From Dromaius novaehollandiae (lineage: Eukaryota; Chordata; Aves; Casuariiformes; Dromaiidae), in assembly GCF_036370855.1 (NCBI RefSeq), contig NC_088106.1, forward strand, positions 32,750,501-32,814,500: a stretch of 64,000 bases of DNA, in the 5' to 3' direction. Numbering within the stretch: position 1 is the stretch's first letter; every line of letters starts with the position of its first letter. Both the position numbers and the translations under genes were made by a program. The notes beneath the pieces were generated by a model. The model made no database searches and was not told the origin of the DNA. It saw only the letters and a list, made by a program, of their open reading frames with translations. This document shows, one piece after another, positions 1 to 13,700 of the stretch.

Positions 1-334
1 TGTGCAAACACATGTGTGCACACCCAAGAAGTCGCCTCTGAGCAGTTAACAGACCTTTGCCAGAGCTCCCATTGCTGGCGAGTTGCCGAGAGTGCTTCCA
101 GGTAGACTCCGTGGGAACCTGAAAAGACAGACACCCTGCCATTGCGGCTGCTCTTGAATTGGATCTCTGTTTCAAATCTTTTTTGATCCTCTTTTTCTTA
201 GTGGTGTGCCTTGAGGAAATGCCCAGATAGCATAGACTGAAATGTCATTGATAAAACCTGCAAGATGCAGATGTTTTTATTTATTTTACCTTTATATATA
301 CTTAAATCCTCACTCCTCAAAAAACATGAATGCA

Positions 335-1379
335 AAACACTTAACGTGGAAGTTTATTTGCTAACATGACAGGGACATTTTTGCATTTCACAACTCAAAT
401 CAGGAGTTGACTAAAAACTTTAGCAAGTGAGTCACTGCCACGCAGCCGTGTGCCAGAGTGATCCCACTGCTTGCAAATGGATCTTGAGAAACCGTTTGTC
501 ACTGAAGTGTGGTTCTCGCTCAGAAGTTTTCACTCTCACATTAGTAGCGTGCCCCTTCTCCAGAGCACATGGATGAGGTGCTTGTTTCCTCCCAGGGCAA
601 TTCGTTAGCTGTCATGCACATTGGGCACCTCCTATGCAGTCAGCCAGCCCCTGGCTGCCTATAGCCCTGTGGGACAGCTTGCACTGTTGAGAGTCAGATG
701 TCTCGTGTGCTACTGGGATGAATAAATAAAAGGGAACTGATTAACGGGGGAGAATAGGGCTGGGGAGCAAGTGTCATAACCCCTTTGGCTGAAAAGGATT
801 GGTATCACATCTGTTCAGCTCTCGCCAACATCATCCAAACATTTCTGCAGGAGACACGTTCCTCAAGAATCCCCCAGCACAGGTGGGTGTTTCTACCATG
901 GCCCCAGACGCTATCACAAAACTTTGCCCCCGCACCCTTAGCCCCGTGAAGCGTCCTTACTAGTAGGAATAGCAGCTCTCCCAGCACCCCAGGTCATCCC
1001 CCGGCCCCTGAACCCAGCAAGTCTCCTCCTCACTCACCTTGGGAGAGTTTAACATCTATAATTCCCCTTGTTTTCATTTAGCCCTTCCTTCCTGTGATCC
1101 TCTGTCTCCATCTGAATTTCTCTTACATTCACAGTGTCTTTAAAAAAACAGTCCTCCTGGGATTATCCTCACTGACTGCTTCCTCTCCAGACCCACGAGG
1201 GAGCCTGGAGGTATATCCTTACTCAACCCAAAGCAGCAGAACATGCCCTAGAGGAAGCTGAAATTCAGCAAGGAGCCATTTCTCGGCTGCTCCATCTTTC
1301 ACCTGAGGTCTCAGGCCCCGAATGGCCAACATAGATTTACCGTTCCTGAGTGCCACCAGCCCTTCCTCCTCCACACCCA
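335..1379 (-). other. NRROS: Probable NRROS 3' untranslated region
   Basis: No coding exon is visible here on either strand. The stretch lies directly downstream of the NRROS stop codon and ends at the candidate poly(A) signal, so it is most simply read as 3'UTR. No exon of CEP19, the neighbour expected further out in the human order, is recognisable between 1 and 1379. Confidence 0.45.
353..358 (-). terminator. NRROS: Candidate poly(A) signal of NRROS
   Basis: On the minus strand this reads AATAAA about 1.02 kb downstream of the NRROS stop. It is followed, after some 15-20 nt, by a T/G-rich stretch that looks like a downstream element. A second AATAAA-like match lies further out, near 280. 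The choice between them is inference. Confidence 0.45.
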
Positions 1380-3950
1380 TCAATAAGGGCTGGACACCCC
1401 ACACCGACTTTTCACCATTTTAAGCAGCTTTTGCTTGAGCGTGAGGAAAATAATAGCAAAGGCAACCAGGAGAGTCAAGCAAGTTGGCAAAGCAAGCACC
1501 AGGTACAGGAGAGCCAGGTCAGCTGTCTTCCACTGGCAGCCCTGGAGGATGGGCTCTGGCAGGGCCCTGGCACTCACTGTCCTGGAGGCGTAGCTGCAGG
1601 TGACCTCCTGTCCATCGCGGATGTGCAACCTCTCGACCTGCTGCAGGGAGTCCCACCACCCCAGCATGCAGCAGTTGTAGGGATTCCGACTGAGGTAGAC
1701 CTCGTGCAGACTCTTCCCCAGTGGTGTCCATATCACATCCTGTGGAAGAGCTGGGAGACAATTGTCCCGGAGGTCCAGTGTATGCAATTTGAGGATGCCC
1801 AGAAATGCAGGGAAGATGGTCAGGGAGTTTCCTGACAGGTCCAAGCATATCAGGCTCTGAAAGCCAGAGAAGTCAATGTCCACCACAGTGGAAGAGAGGC
1901 TGGTGTTTCTCAGAGACAAAACCTGCAAGGTTAGAGTAAGATCTTGCAGCCATCCCAGGCCCCCAGTCAGTGCCTCCTGGTTGTCAGAGAGGTCCAAGTG
2001 CGTAAGCGATGTACCCTGGAAGGGGTGACTGCCCAGCCCTTGCAGGCCACAGCCAGCCAAAGAGAGATGAGTTAAGGTTGTGATACCCCTGATGTCTACA
2101 CAGGGGGGATTCTCTGCCTTGCCTGCAACAGTTTGCTGGGGACACAGGTCTACCCGGTTGTGACTAAGGTCAATTGTAGTGATCTTCCTGGTGTAGGTGA
2201 AAAATCCAGCAGGAATCACCTGCAGCCTGTTGGTGCTCAGGTTGAATAGCTGCAGGCTGGGCAGGACACCTCCGACAGGCAGGTCCACCCGCAGCTCTGA
2301 GAGATGATTCTGGCTTAGGTCCAGGTCCGTCAGCATTGCTAAGGGCTCTCCCTCTGACAGGTGAAACATCTCCAGACAGTTCTGGTTCAGCTTCAGGTGG
2401 GTCAGGGAAGGCATTTTTGCCAGGAACTCCTCCGGTAGGTACCAGACCTGGTTCTGGCTCATGTCCAGGAGGCGTAAGGAGGAGAGATTGCTGTGGCAAA
2501 TCTCGTCCCAGAGGCTGACTGTAGTGACATTGGTGGAATTGCCGTCAATGAGCAGGAATTGCACTGTGACGTTTGCCAAGGATGTTGCATTGGCGAGATG
2601 CTGGTAAAAGCTCATCTCATTGTCCTTCAGCAGCAAGGAGTGCAGCTTACTCTGCCGAGGCAGCACAGGGAAGAACAGGAGCTGGTTGTGGGACAAGTCC
2701 AGCACCTCTAGCTCAAAGAGGGCATCACTTTCAAGAGCCAGAAACCACTCAATGGCGTTGTTGCTGACATTGAGCACTCTGAGTTGTGTCAGGTCAAACT
2801 CTGCTATGCATGGGATATAGTTGTAAGCCATATTGAGCCTCTGCAGCCTCTGCAGCCCTTCAAAAGCTTGGTCAATCTCAAAGATGTAATTCTTCTCCAG
2901 GTTCAACTCCAGCAGCTGAGTCAAGTTTGTGAAGGTGGATGAGTCCAGCCTCATGATGATGTTCCTGGCCACAGACAAGGACTCCAAGGAGGACAAGTTC
3001 CAGAGCAAAACTGATACCATGTCCTCAGTGAGGTGGTTTCCAGCTAGATCCAGTTTCCTCAGAGCTGGTAAAGCAGAAAGAGCAGCTGCTGTCACTGAGT
3101 AGTTTGTGAAGAGGAGGTTGTCTGCCAAGGAGAGCACACGGAGGCCTTGGCTGCCCAGGAATGCACCAGCTTCAATGAGCTCCAGACGATTCTTTGACAA
3201 GCTGAGATGCCTCAACTTTCGGTATGCGAGCACAGAGGCATTCCCTAGGACCTGTATAGTGTTGTCATCAAGGAACAATTCCTCTATCTCATCTTGCAGA
3301 TTTCTTGGGACTGAATTCAACCATCTTCCATTGCAGGTGGCAGTGCTCTGCACCTGAAACAAGTGAATATGAAACATCTCATAGGAAGGGCAACTCGAGG
3401 GACCAGGGAGTAAGTCTATGCAAACAGGGGTATGCGCAGAGCGTCGGCAGACTCGCAGCCACTGCCCAACCTGTGCCTACGTCAGCAGAGCTCCCACATC
3501 CCTCCACTCTCGCTTTGCAGCCAGGAGCCTGCACAATGCCATGAAGGCAGACAATAGCATTGTGGATCGGAGCACCAGGGGCACACTTAAACAGCAGCAG
3601 GAAGAGGAGGGACATCTATGAGGCACGAAGAGAAAGGGAGATGGGATGAAGGGCTTCAGGGAACAAAGTGTGGATGGAGGAGACGACCCTGCAGTTAAAG
3701 CCTCAGCACCCCAGTTCACCCCTTAGCTCTGATGCTGACCCGGTAACTGGGATAGGGAGGGTCTGGAGATGCTGAGATGCCTGGGATTTGTAGGGTAGGA
3801 GCAAGACATCAGAAAGGTGAGGGTTTGCGAGAGGCAACTCACTAGTCTGCAGCCCCCAGGAGATGTTGCCCAGGCTGCGCCAGCCCCATTTCCCCATCCT
3901 GCTGCTAAAAGGACAAGAACCAGGGAGAGACCCAGGAACGGTGCCTCCAT
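1380..3950 (-). CDS. NRROS: NRROS (LRRC33), leucine-rich repeat transmembrane protein
   Basis: Coding exons, both minus: 3950-3843 and 3353-1380. The donor reads CTA|GTGAGT and the acceptor TTTCAG|GTGCAG; the join is in phase and gives 693 aa, against about 692 in human. Exon 1 supplies a hydrophobic signal peptide (about residues 1-22). Exon 2 carries the leucine-rich repeats, many LxxLxLxxN units from about residue 60 to 600, then a transmembrane segment near 649-673 and a short basic tail ending SRCGVSSPY, close to human SRCHWSSVY. NRROS acts in macrophages and microglia: it tethers latent TGF-beta1 for integrin-dependent activation and was also described as a negative regulator of NOX2 in the ER. 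Cysteines at about 218 and in the NQNCLE segment lie where this family is thought to bond the TGF-beta1 prodomain; exact equivalence was not checked. The open frame upstream of 3353 is intronic. A minus-strand acceptor (CACAG|GAGTGC) at 3966 suggests that the ATG exon is preceded by a non-coding 5' exon that I could not locate. Confidence 0.96.
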
Positions 3951-4747
3951 CTCAACAACAGCACTCCTGTGAAGACAGAAACAGACGTGAGAGGATCAAA
4001 ATTACCTGCTCATCCCGAAAGGCCCAGGCTTCTCCCAGGAAACCTGTCACAACACCATCCCCACTTCAAGTGCCTTCAGGCATGCCCTCACACCTCATCC
4101 CCAGCAGTTACCCTGTTGCTCCGTGCTAGCTGCTTGCTTACAGCTCGAGGCAGCTCAAGGCTCAGGGCTTCCACCCGCCTTCAGCTATTGCCTGCTCTGC
4201 CTGGCGCCAGGCCTATGGCTCCCATTATTTCCCAGTGGGCACCGAGAGGGGATGGGCGGCACAGGCTCCCAGGTGACAAACACCTTGTAGCAGTGGCCAC
4301 CATGCCCTGTGAGAGACCTGGGCCACTGCAAGCTTCCCAGCTTGTGCCCTGCAGCATGGGGCACAGCACAGGCATGGAGATATGGGGAACAGCCCCCTGC
4401 ACCAGCCCCCAGGCAGCTAGCACTCCCCATGCCAGCAGGGGGGTCGTAGAGGAGACCCTCATCCTCCCTTGTGGGGATCAGCCCCCGAGCTGAGGAGGTC
4501 CTTCAGGGTTGCTGCCTCCCGGGTGGGCACCCGAGGGCTGGACAAGGCGAGGGACAGGGAGGCAGCAGCCTGGTCCCTGGCAGCAGGGACTGAAGCAGGA
4601 ACAACCAGCAGTGCTAGACCGCGGGGCTGAGAGCTTGGGGAGCAGCACGCACGTGGGCAAGGCACAGCTGCTTGCAAACGCCACTGAACTGCAACACTTG
4701 AGAAAGAGGCTTCCCCTCCCCAGGCTTGCAACCCCCCCTGCTCCCCT

Positions 4748-4764
4748 CCCCCCCCCCCCCCCCC
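4748..4764. repeat. Poly-C tract (17 C)
   Basis: Uninterrupted run of 17 cytosines about 0.8 kb upstream of the NRROS start exon (poly-G on the transcribed strand). Such runs are length-unstable and often misassembled, so the count is approximate. Confidence 0.9.
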
Positions 4765-7700
4765 AGTGCAAAAGGCTCCCTTTGGGTGACACCAACCCAA
4801 ACATTGCTGACTTTGGCAGCAGGGGCTGGTCCCCTCTAGCATCCATCCCTGTAATAACCTTCCTGAGGCCCCTTGGTGCTGCCTGGTGGAAGTTGCTGTC
4901 TTTCAATACAAGGTCCCGAGTTACTAATTTTGTGGAACCAGGGTTGACGACATTTGCATCTGGGCAAAAGCTGAACTTCAGGCAAATGAGCAGCAAGGTC
5001 TTAACAAGGGCTCAGCAGAGTTTCATAACTGCCAACGTTTGAAGAAGAAATTGGAGGTTATTTTTGGCAGCCTGAGTAGCTGGAGCTACAATCTAGCACC
5101 CCAGATGGAGCGGGGGATGCCTTCTGGGTTTTCTCCTCCCTTGGAACAGCCAGACTGACATTATACTGAGTTCCAAAAATCTGAAGCCAATGCCTTATCA
5201 AATCAGTGCTTATTAATCCTATAGGGATGAAAAGGAGTCCCTCCCTCTCTGGGATAAAGCCGATGTAAAGTAGCTTATGCCCTTCCAGGTCACTGACCTC
5301 CATCAGTGCCTTGTGCCAGGACACAGCAGGCAGCAGGCTCAGGCAGATGGACTCTGCTGTGTCCTCGCTGCAGCACTGTGCCCACCAAACCAGGGGCTTT
5401 GGTTCTAACCTGTCTTTGGAACCCGGATCCCTCTCCTTCGCGGAAGCTCTTGCTTTCTCCCACCCACTGTCTCTTTAGTGCCCAGCTCTGTTCTCCCCCA
5501 ACGTTACAAGCTCTCTCCCATCTCAGTCCTCCTGCAGCCCTCTCTGGGGTGGCTCTGCCAGGCTGGGGGCCAGAGGATGGCATCCGTGTTAGCCTCCCAA
5601 CCCTGCTGGCGACTGCTCTGGCCAGGAGAGCGGGCGGCAGAATTGCAGGAAATCCTTGCCCTCACAGCCCTGCGGTGGCCCTGGTGCCTGCGCAGCTCCA
5701 GAGGGACCTACAGCACACCGGCGAGAGGTTTCTGAGCCCCAGGGGTACACCCCGCTGCACATGCCAGGCCACAGGACCAGCCCACACAGCTACAGCGTTG
5801 GCCAGGACGCTTTTACAAGCGTGGGCACAAATGATATGCAGCCACCAGGTCTAGGGGTTCTTCAACCTGGCAAGAGGGTTCCCCACAGTCCCACCTGGAT
5901 TTTAGCTCCAGTTCAGCAAAGCCTGGGGGGCAAATATTGGGGGCAAATACTCACCGCTTGGAGCGATGCGCAGGGTTCGCAGCAACTCATCTTGCAGCTA
6001 GTGGCCTGCTCCGGCTAGTGCTCAGCGACTTCTTGGGGCCACGGTTAGCTGCAGCCCGCTGGTTTTCTCTTTCACCCGTTTTCTTGCTTAGCACTAATAT
6101 AGCCTTTGCGGAAGGAGCTAACGGAAACTGCAGTCACATGGACACAGAGAGCGCGGCGAGTCATTTTGCTTACCGATCTCAGCGTTTACACCCAGGGTCA
6201 TGCACTCACAAACAGCTCGCGAGCAAGGAGGAACCAAGGCAGGGAGTGGGGGCCGAGATGGGAGAGGAAGGGAGCGGGAGGGAGGAACTGGTCCCAATCA
6301 GGGCGACACAGCTTTTTGCTCTCCGACTCCTCCAGAGGACAGGCTAGGGCTGGGGACAATCTTCGCACCGTGGCTTCTCTGCACAGTTCAGGCAGGAAAA
6401 CCCTGCAGGGTTTAAGACAGCCAAGCCATGCAGAGCTACATACCAAGCATCTCGATTTTGGCCCATAGCAATGTACAAGCTCCGCTGCACGGAAAGAGTC
6501 CTAACGACACTTCCAAAGCCACACACAACATCCTCACACTGTCCAATGTTTTAAAGCTGCCCACATAACCCCCAAACCACCCCCCTGCATAGCCGGATTG
6601 CGGTACCCTGCAATGACAGAGCATCCTGGCTTTTTTGTCCACAGGGCCCTGCCGCAGACCATGGCTGGGCTGGAGAAAACTGACTGGCTGAGCAGCAGTC
6701 CCATGCTTTACTTCCTGCTGTTGCTCCTGCAGCTATTCCCGGCGTGTCCCCTGAGTCCCTCAATTCCCTCCACAGCACAGCACAAAGGCTTTGACAGAAC
6801 TTACAGATGTGTTTCCTGCAGGGAAGAACAAGATGCTGTGATTTCCCCTCTGCATCCCAAGGCAAAGTTGAACATGCTCCCAGATGTTGGGTGCCAGCTC
6901 TGAGACACCAGCACCCAGCCTGCTGCAGTATCTAGGTGAATTTTGGGATGAGCAGAGCCCAGCTCCTGCAGAGGTCTTTGGTCCTGGGGCTGCTCAGGAC
7001 TTTGGCACACTCAGCACCCAGGGTGCAAGTCAGGTCTGTCTGGAAACAGGGAATTCCCAAATTTCAATAGCTACATGAATAAATGGTTTTTCTCTGCATC
7101 TTCAGGGGCAGAGACGGATACAAATCCACATTGCCAAGATGATATTACCAGGGAGGCATCTCTCCTGCCTTCCCCAGCCCTCATCTGCTCCACAGTGCTG
7201 GTGACACCAGTACCAGCTACCTGACACAGCAGGGCCCAGCTCTCCCAGGCACCTGCGTCCTGCAGGGCCCTGCAGGACCCCACGGCGTGGTCCCGTAGGA
7301 AGCCCTTTGTCACTGCAAGCTCACAGTGGCAGCACCCTGCCGTGCAGAGCCTGAACCAAAGCAAGGGACCCTGGAGGCTATGTCAGGGCACTTTTCCACC
7401 CAGTGCTGACAGCAGAGGACTGGCCAGTCCCCAGGTACTCACACTCCATTCCAGGCTTGGATTAGGACATGTGCCATGGGAAGGGGACAGTCCTGCCCTC
7501 TGCTCCCCAAGCTAAGCCCTCTCCCCAGCCCATGTCATGCCCCCACAGACATCAGCGGTGCTTGGCCAGACCTCAAGGAAAGGTGGTGTTGGGCCCCTCT
7601 CTGGGCTTCTTTCTCACTGGGGTCCACTCCCTGGCTCTCCATCTCTCTTCCTGCCCCACACCACCCCTCTTCTAAGACACTCGCACACCACTGGCTCCCT

Positions 7701-10700
7701 GTCAAATCCAGCTCTCTGCCCTTCCAGCCTCCGATGGGAAGCCAGCTCAGCTGGATTTGTCCAGTCAGGAAAGGGTTCAAAACAGCATAGAAAGGACTCA
7801 GTGCTGCAGCTGAGCTGGCTTGGGGTGATGTGTCTGGCTGTGCTCATGCCTCTGTCCCCCTGCCAGCCCCCACCCCAGATGCGTTCCTCAGCTAAAGCAG
7901 AAATGTCTCATTCTGGTGCAAGGTGTGTGTGTCAGGTGTCACCTTGCTGATAAGACCCAGTAGCCCCCAAGACTGATGGCTTACTGCAACCAATTCTGCA
8001 GCAAGGTAGCCAGACCCGCAGCTTCTTCTCTCTTAGAACAAAATGGAAGACAGCCCGCACCAAAAAGACAGCAGATCCACCCTGATGCAGCAGCTCGGAA
8101 AGTATCTAGCAAGGGCAGCACATGCCACCAGGCAATGTTCAATCCTCTGCTTCCCAGACCCTTGCACCAGCAGGATGTTCTGCAGTAGGTTGCAATAGCT
8201 GGGAGATGAACCCTCTTTATTGTAGCATGCCAGACTGGAGAAGCCCAAGAGATACCACGGCCCGCGTCACCCCAGCCTCCAAAACTGGTGTTTCAAGTGG
8301 TCTTCAAACTCCCCCAGCCAGCATGTACAGCTAGAGAATCTTTTTTTTTTGTCTTCACCCTAAATTTCATTTCTTCTCTGGAAGGAGACTGAGCTCTCCC
8401 ATGTCACTGACAAAAAAGCCCTGTGGTTTCATTTCCTTCATTTTCAAGGAAGTTTGAAGAATAAAAATCAAGAAGGAAAAGAGAGAAGCATTCAGTGTCC
8501 AAGTGAACTGCAACAGATGATGGAAACTCCGAAGCTGAGCAAAATTCCCATAGTGTTGCTCTAGGTCATATGGAGACCTGAGCCCTAAACTATAGTCCTG
8601 CTCCTTCCTCCAAAACAGATGAAAGGGACCGATCCAGCACCAAGACCACTCGTGTTATGACGCACTCGGAGAGGCAGGAGCAGTCAGGGAATCAGCAGAG
8701 GGCAAGGAAATCCAGAGCCGCAACACGCAGGCATCTTCACCTGAGAAAATACCCCATTCTTTGGTCATCCAGAGGGTCCTGTGAAAGCTCCTGAAGAAAT
8801 CCTTGCTTAGCTCTTCATGCACCCACACTGAACAAGGTGATCCCCAATGAGGTGATCCTCCCCTCTGCCAGCTCTGCATGGCCCAGGAGGAGCTGGGGGA
8901 GAAAACAGAGTGTGCTTCATCCCCAGCCCCTGCAGGGGAAAGAAGGGGGTAAAGGGATGATGGGGAGGAGCCAAGAGGAAAGCGAACATAGCTGTGAAAT
9001 CAGAACCTGTTGTCTCGGTGACCAGACAGCCTTCTACGTATAGCAAGTACTATCTACCTTCCCTTTAGCAAGTACTCTGCAAGTTTGGTGCTTGTCCCTA
9101 AAGCCGGATAGGTGCAGCTCACTGAGCGACCAATCCCAGGGAAAAAGAAGTCAGAAGGACAGAAAACACCCAAGAATTAAAGAGGCATCATCTTGAGATT
9201 TTCCAAAAAATCACTGCCAGCAAGCAACGTTCAAACCAGCCCCACATACCCCCAAATCAGTCTATGCACAAGGACAACATCGCTCCTCTCTTGCTCTTCC
9301 CTCGGGTCCTCTTCCATCCTTCCTCCTCCTCCACAGTGCGGCCATTTTGGCTGACAGATGCCAAGTAAATCCTCCTTTCGCGAGAAGCAGAGGTGATCCC
9401 AGAGGGAGCACCTCGAGGGCAGGAGGGCCCTCCTTCCTGCTCATCCACCCTCCACCCACATTTCTGCCACGTTGCTCTGCCCAGAAGGCAGCAACACATC
9501 AGGCCTGCTCCCCGCAGCCCGCGGAGCAGCCACGCAGCTCTGTGCTCACCCACAGCCCACGGTTCGGCACCTGGAGGGTTTTGAAGCAGTCTGAAGCTGC
9601 TGCTTACCCCCCTCTTCTCCTTTCCCCCACTCCTCTTGAGCACTGTTATCCCCCTCCTGCCAGCTCTCCCCTGAGAACTAGAAGGGTTTTTTGGTTTGTT
9701 TGTTTTTTCTTTCATCAGCACAGTAAAGGCATAGGGCTGAGCTGCCAGGAACTGCTGATCTGATCAGCTTTTCACCAAGCTTCAATCCAGGTCAATGGCA
9801 CAGGTGGATTAAATCCAAGGAGATTCTGCTGCTCAGAGCAATCTCCACATGGGCAGCTGCAATTCCTGGTGCTGTAGGAAAGGACAGGGATCCTCAGTAA
9901 GGTTTTACACTCAGAGAGCTTCCTCCATTTCTCCTCCTCCCCCCTTTATCTTTTTCTCTTAACAACCCTCCAGTTTTCAGGTGCAAACCAAGAGGAAAAG
10001 CTGAAACAAGAAGGAAGCCTGGAGAAGCACAGCACTGCAGGGCTTCCGAGAGCTCACTGCTGTGGAAACAACCAGAGGAAAGTGTCATGCTCAGGTAGGA
10101 TGGATGGTGAGGGAGACGGGAGGCTCTGAAGATCTGAAAATTCGTGAAGGATGGAGACAGACGTACATCCCATGGCTAGCGGTGCTGGGGAGGGTGTTCC
10201 TGCTGCCAGCTGCTTCTCGCCTGTGATGGCCAGAAGTTTCTGAACTGCTCCCAGCCCCGTGTTGGGCAAAATGAGCTGCATGAGCTCAAAAAGCATAACA
10301 AATTGCTAGGGGTAGTCTGGCACATCTGGAGCCAGGTGGGTGAGAAGGGGACGTAGAGCAGCTCTGAGAGGAGACGCAGAGGTGGCCAGGCACAGGCAGC
10401 ATTAGGGAAGGAGAGGAGATAGCAAGTCCTCGTTTGCTTCTGACAAGCTCTTTTCCTCCTGTTCAGGTGGTACCTGCATAGTGATGTGCAGGCACCAGGA
10501 CCCAGAGCAACAGCCTGTGGCAGAGTTTGACCCTCCCCGTTGGCTGCCGCACTGCAGTGTGGTGCCCAGCAGAAGACACTGCGGGAATGGAGCAACTGCA
10601 ACAGAAAATGGAAAGCAATTCACTGCCACTGAGGAGACCTCAACATGCTGCTCTTGTCCTGTAGGAAATACAACTTCTTCTGAAGTGGAACCACCAAGAG

Positions 10701-13700
10701 AAGGGGTCACCTGCAGTTCAGGCAGCTGTCCAGAGTTCAAGGCCCACAGCCTCAGCTAAGTCAGCGCAAAATGAAGCAGAAATGCTTTTGGTAGGCTTCA
10801 TCTGCTCCCGTGGCAATGGAGGACTGGAGGTAATTAAACAATTCAGGATCATGCAAAGCATTACGGGGAAGCCTCTACCTTGTGCTTGGCCTCTGGCATT
10901 TTGTCTGCCAGGAGAGGAACATGCCCTGAAAAGGGAAAAGGATACAGGGTGTAGAAAACCAGCTGCTCTGTAAAACTGGAGCCTGGCAAGTGTTACATAC
11001 AGACCTACAAAACCATTATGATTTCCAGGCTTACGGGAAACGGCAAAACAGTGCTGCAGAAAACATTAGGCAGGCTTAAGAGCAGCCATTCTACCTGCCC
11101 CTGCTGTTTCACTTGATCCGCCCATAACTGGGGTGTCAAACGGCGATTTCGTTGGCCAGAACGACTTCCTGTCTAAAATACAGCTTCTGTTGGATGCCTT
11201 CTGGTTGCACAGACACCTTCAGAACAAGACCCAGATGCTACAGCTAGCGCCCGAAACCGGCGTGCTGAAGCGCTGCTCTGGGAGATATTCATGCTGAAAC
11301 CTCGCAGCGACCACTTCAGGGCTCTCCTGCTAACTAATATCTCGCTTGCTGAACCTTGTCAAAAAGGGAAGAGTCGTCACACTTGTGAAGACCGGCATCT
11401 CTCTTGATTCTCTTCCTTCTTTTCTAGGCAGTGCAGAGTTGCAGAGGCAGTGTTAGAAAGCAAACCTAAGGGGAAAGAAAGAAGCAAAACCCAATTCTGT
11501 CTTCTTCCGATCCTAATTCTGCTCTGAGGTGAGTTAGAGCAAGACCTGAGCAGCAGCTTTGGGCTTCAGTTAGGTAGGAAAAGAGTTTTAGTTTGGAAAC
11601 TGTATTTAAATACCGGTCGGCAACAACTCAGAAAATAATAATTAAAAAAAAAAATCAAAATTTTACCTTTAAAATCCACATCATGTTTTCATTTGCTGCT
11701 TGAATGAAGTGCGTACAGACAATGCAAATGCATCAGTATTCCTCTGCTAACTGACTTTTCTAACTCATTCTTTCTCTGTACTTTTGAGTTTCCTTTTGTA
11801 GAGGAAAAAGCAGTAGAATAGCCATTAAACTACATGGTGACACTTTGTCCTATCCCATATGAACAATAAGCCTATTTTTGGGCTGCTTCTGTACTCAGAG
11901 TATCAAAAGAGCAAGTGAAGAATTTGAGTTTAATCCTCTGCTCTGGATAAAACAATACAATATACTACCTAGGGTAGCTGAAGTCCTACCACATCTCAGA
12001 AGCCACAACTTAGAGTTATAGTTGCCTCTATTTTAAAACGAACTGTGAACATAATAAAGGAAACAAATCATTCATTAAGTGATTAAAAGGGAAAAGCTAA
12101 AACAGCCAGCTGTATGGCTCAATTTTAAATTAAAGCTCTAAAAGTTCTTAGGTTTCCCCCTTTGCTACTTTGCACTGTTGTATTCTGGCTGTTTGCTAGA
12201 TGGGAAATCTACCTAGTTTATTCCCACAGAATAATGAATTACATGCCCAATCCTAGGATGGCTTAAGTGCATTGAGGTAAACACACATGCATTTCCATAG
12301 CCTCACCGCTGTAGTTTAACTGGAGCTTTGCAAGAAGTACAGCTTCTGTCCAGTGCATTTCTTGCAGTAGGAACTAAGAGAGAGATGTCAGCAGTTTATG
12401 ATCAGCTTCAAAATTTTTTTTTCCCCTAGCTGTAGTCGGAATGACCTTCTCGCTTGTTTAGCTAACGATGCTTCTTTCTTCTTGCAAGGACACACTTGTA
12501 CTAACATTAATGACTAAAACTTCAGGCTGCAGTCTCCAGTCGCATGGTTGCTCACGTGCTGGGGAATCTCAGCATTCAAAGCACCCCAGTCTGTGCTGGC
12601 TGTACCAACGTGCTGCGGCTGTCAGCACTCTTTCCAAAGGCAGCCCACGCCTGTGGCTCGCTCTCATTCTACAATTACCCATTTATCCACATCCACAAGG
12701 CAGCTCAGCTTTGCTCCCCCCTTTTCCAGCAGCTCAGCCATCAAGGTCTTCTAGATCTTCTTGCATTTTCTGGTGGAAAGAGGGGACTTAAGGAAGTCTG
12801 TAATTCTGGATATTGCTTTTCAAAGTGAATTGGTCTAAACAGAGATGCTCTTTCGCTCAACAAATCTAATTCTGTGCACATACAATTACATTCATGGACT
12901 TGACAGCAAAAACACCTCTCTGAAATGCACCAGCCAATTTTTACAGCAGCATTTGCACTCTCTGATGTGTTCAGCTAATAGCTAGCACAGAAATACAGTG
13001 GAAGCTCTCCAATCTCAGTTATTAATGCAGGGATTTGTTTCTTGGCATGCATTAGTCCCACGGAACCAGCAGAGCTGGTTCGCTTGCCTTTGCAGCAATG
13101 TGCTCATTCCCATGCTGGCACCTGCGGACGCTGGGGCTCTGCGAGCTGGGGAGATGACCCCACCAGACTGGCAGCACGGAAGAAGCCCAAAGGGACCCAG
13201 GCGAGCTTCCAGCAGTAGCAGTTGGGAAAATTATGCCTGTGGGCTTGGAAACTGAAGACACTTGACTGAGGATCTGGACCACAACCAGGAGCCCCACAGC
13301 ACCAATTTTCAGAGAGGAGCCATCCTTTAACCCTGGAAAGCCTCAGTCTCTGAAAGCAGCAAGTGTTCTCTAAGAGGCTCAGAAAGAAGGCAGAAATAGG
13401 TCTTAGTAGAAAGCAAAAGCAAGTTTCTGAAAGTGCAGCGCTGTGAGGGAGAGGAAGAGGCGAGCTGGTCAGCGGCTCGGCCACATCCACCTTCCGGGCT
13501 CTCCCGCGCCCACGGGTGAAGCTGTACACCCCTAGTTCCCATGCAGATGGGCAGAGCTGCACAGCGCGTTTCTGTGGGGCAGATGCAGCAGAGCCAGCGC
13601 TGTCTTTGTGGTCTCCACTCTTCCTTCTCCCAAATCTGACAGTACGTGAGATGTAAATGAGGAGGAAGTGAGCCACAGAGGAGATAGCCACAGAAGTGAT

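Noticed and set aside
1350-1835. 161-codon plus-strand frame opposite NRROS
   Set aside because: Antisense shadow of the leucine-rich repeat exon.
4509-5042. 177-codon plus-strand frame through the poly-C tract
   Set aside because: Depends on an unstable homopolymer, proline-rich by composition, no similarity seen.
13104-13691. 195-codon minus-strand open frame in the NRROS-FBXO45 gap
   Set aside because: No domain, no family resemblance, biased composition, and no promoter or splice context. Consistent with chance in GC-moderate DNA.
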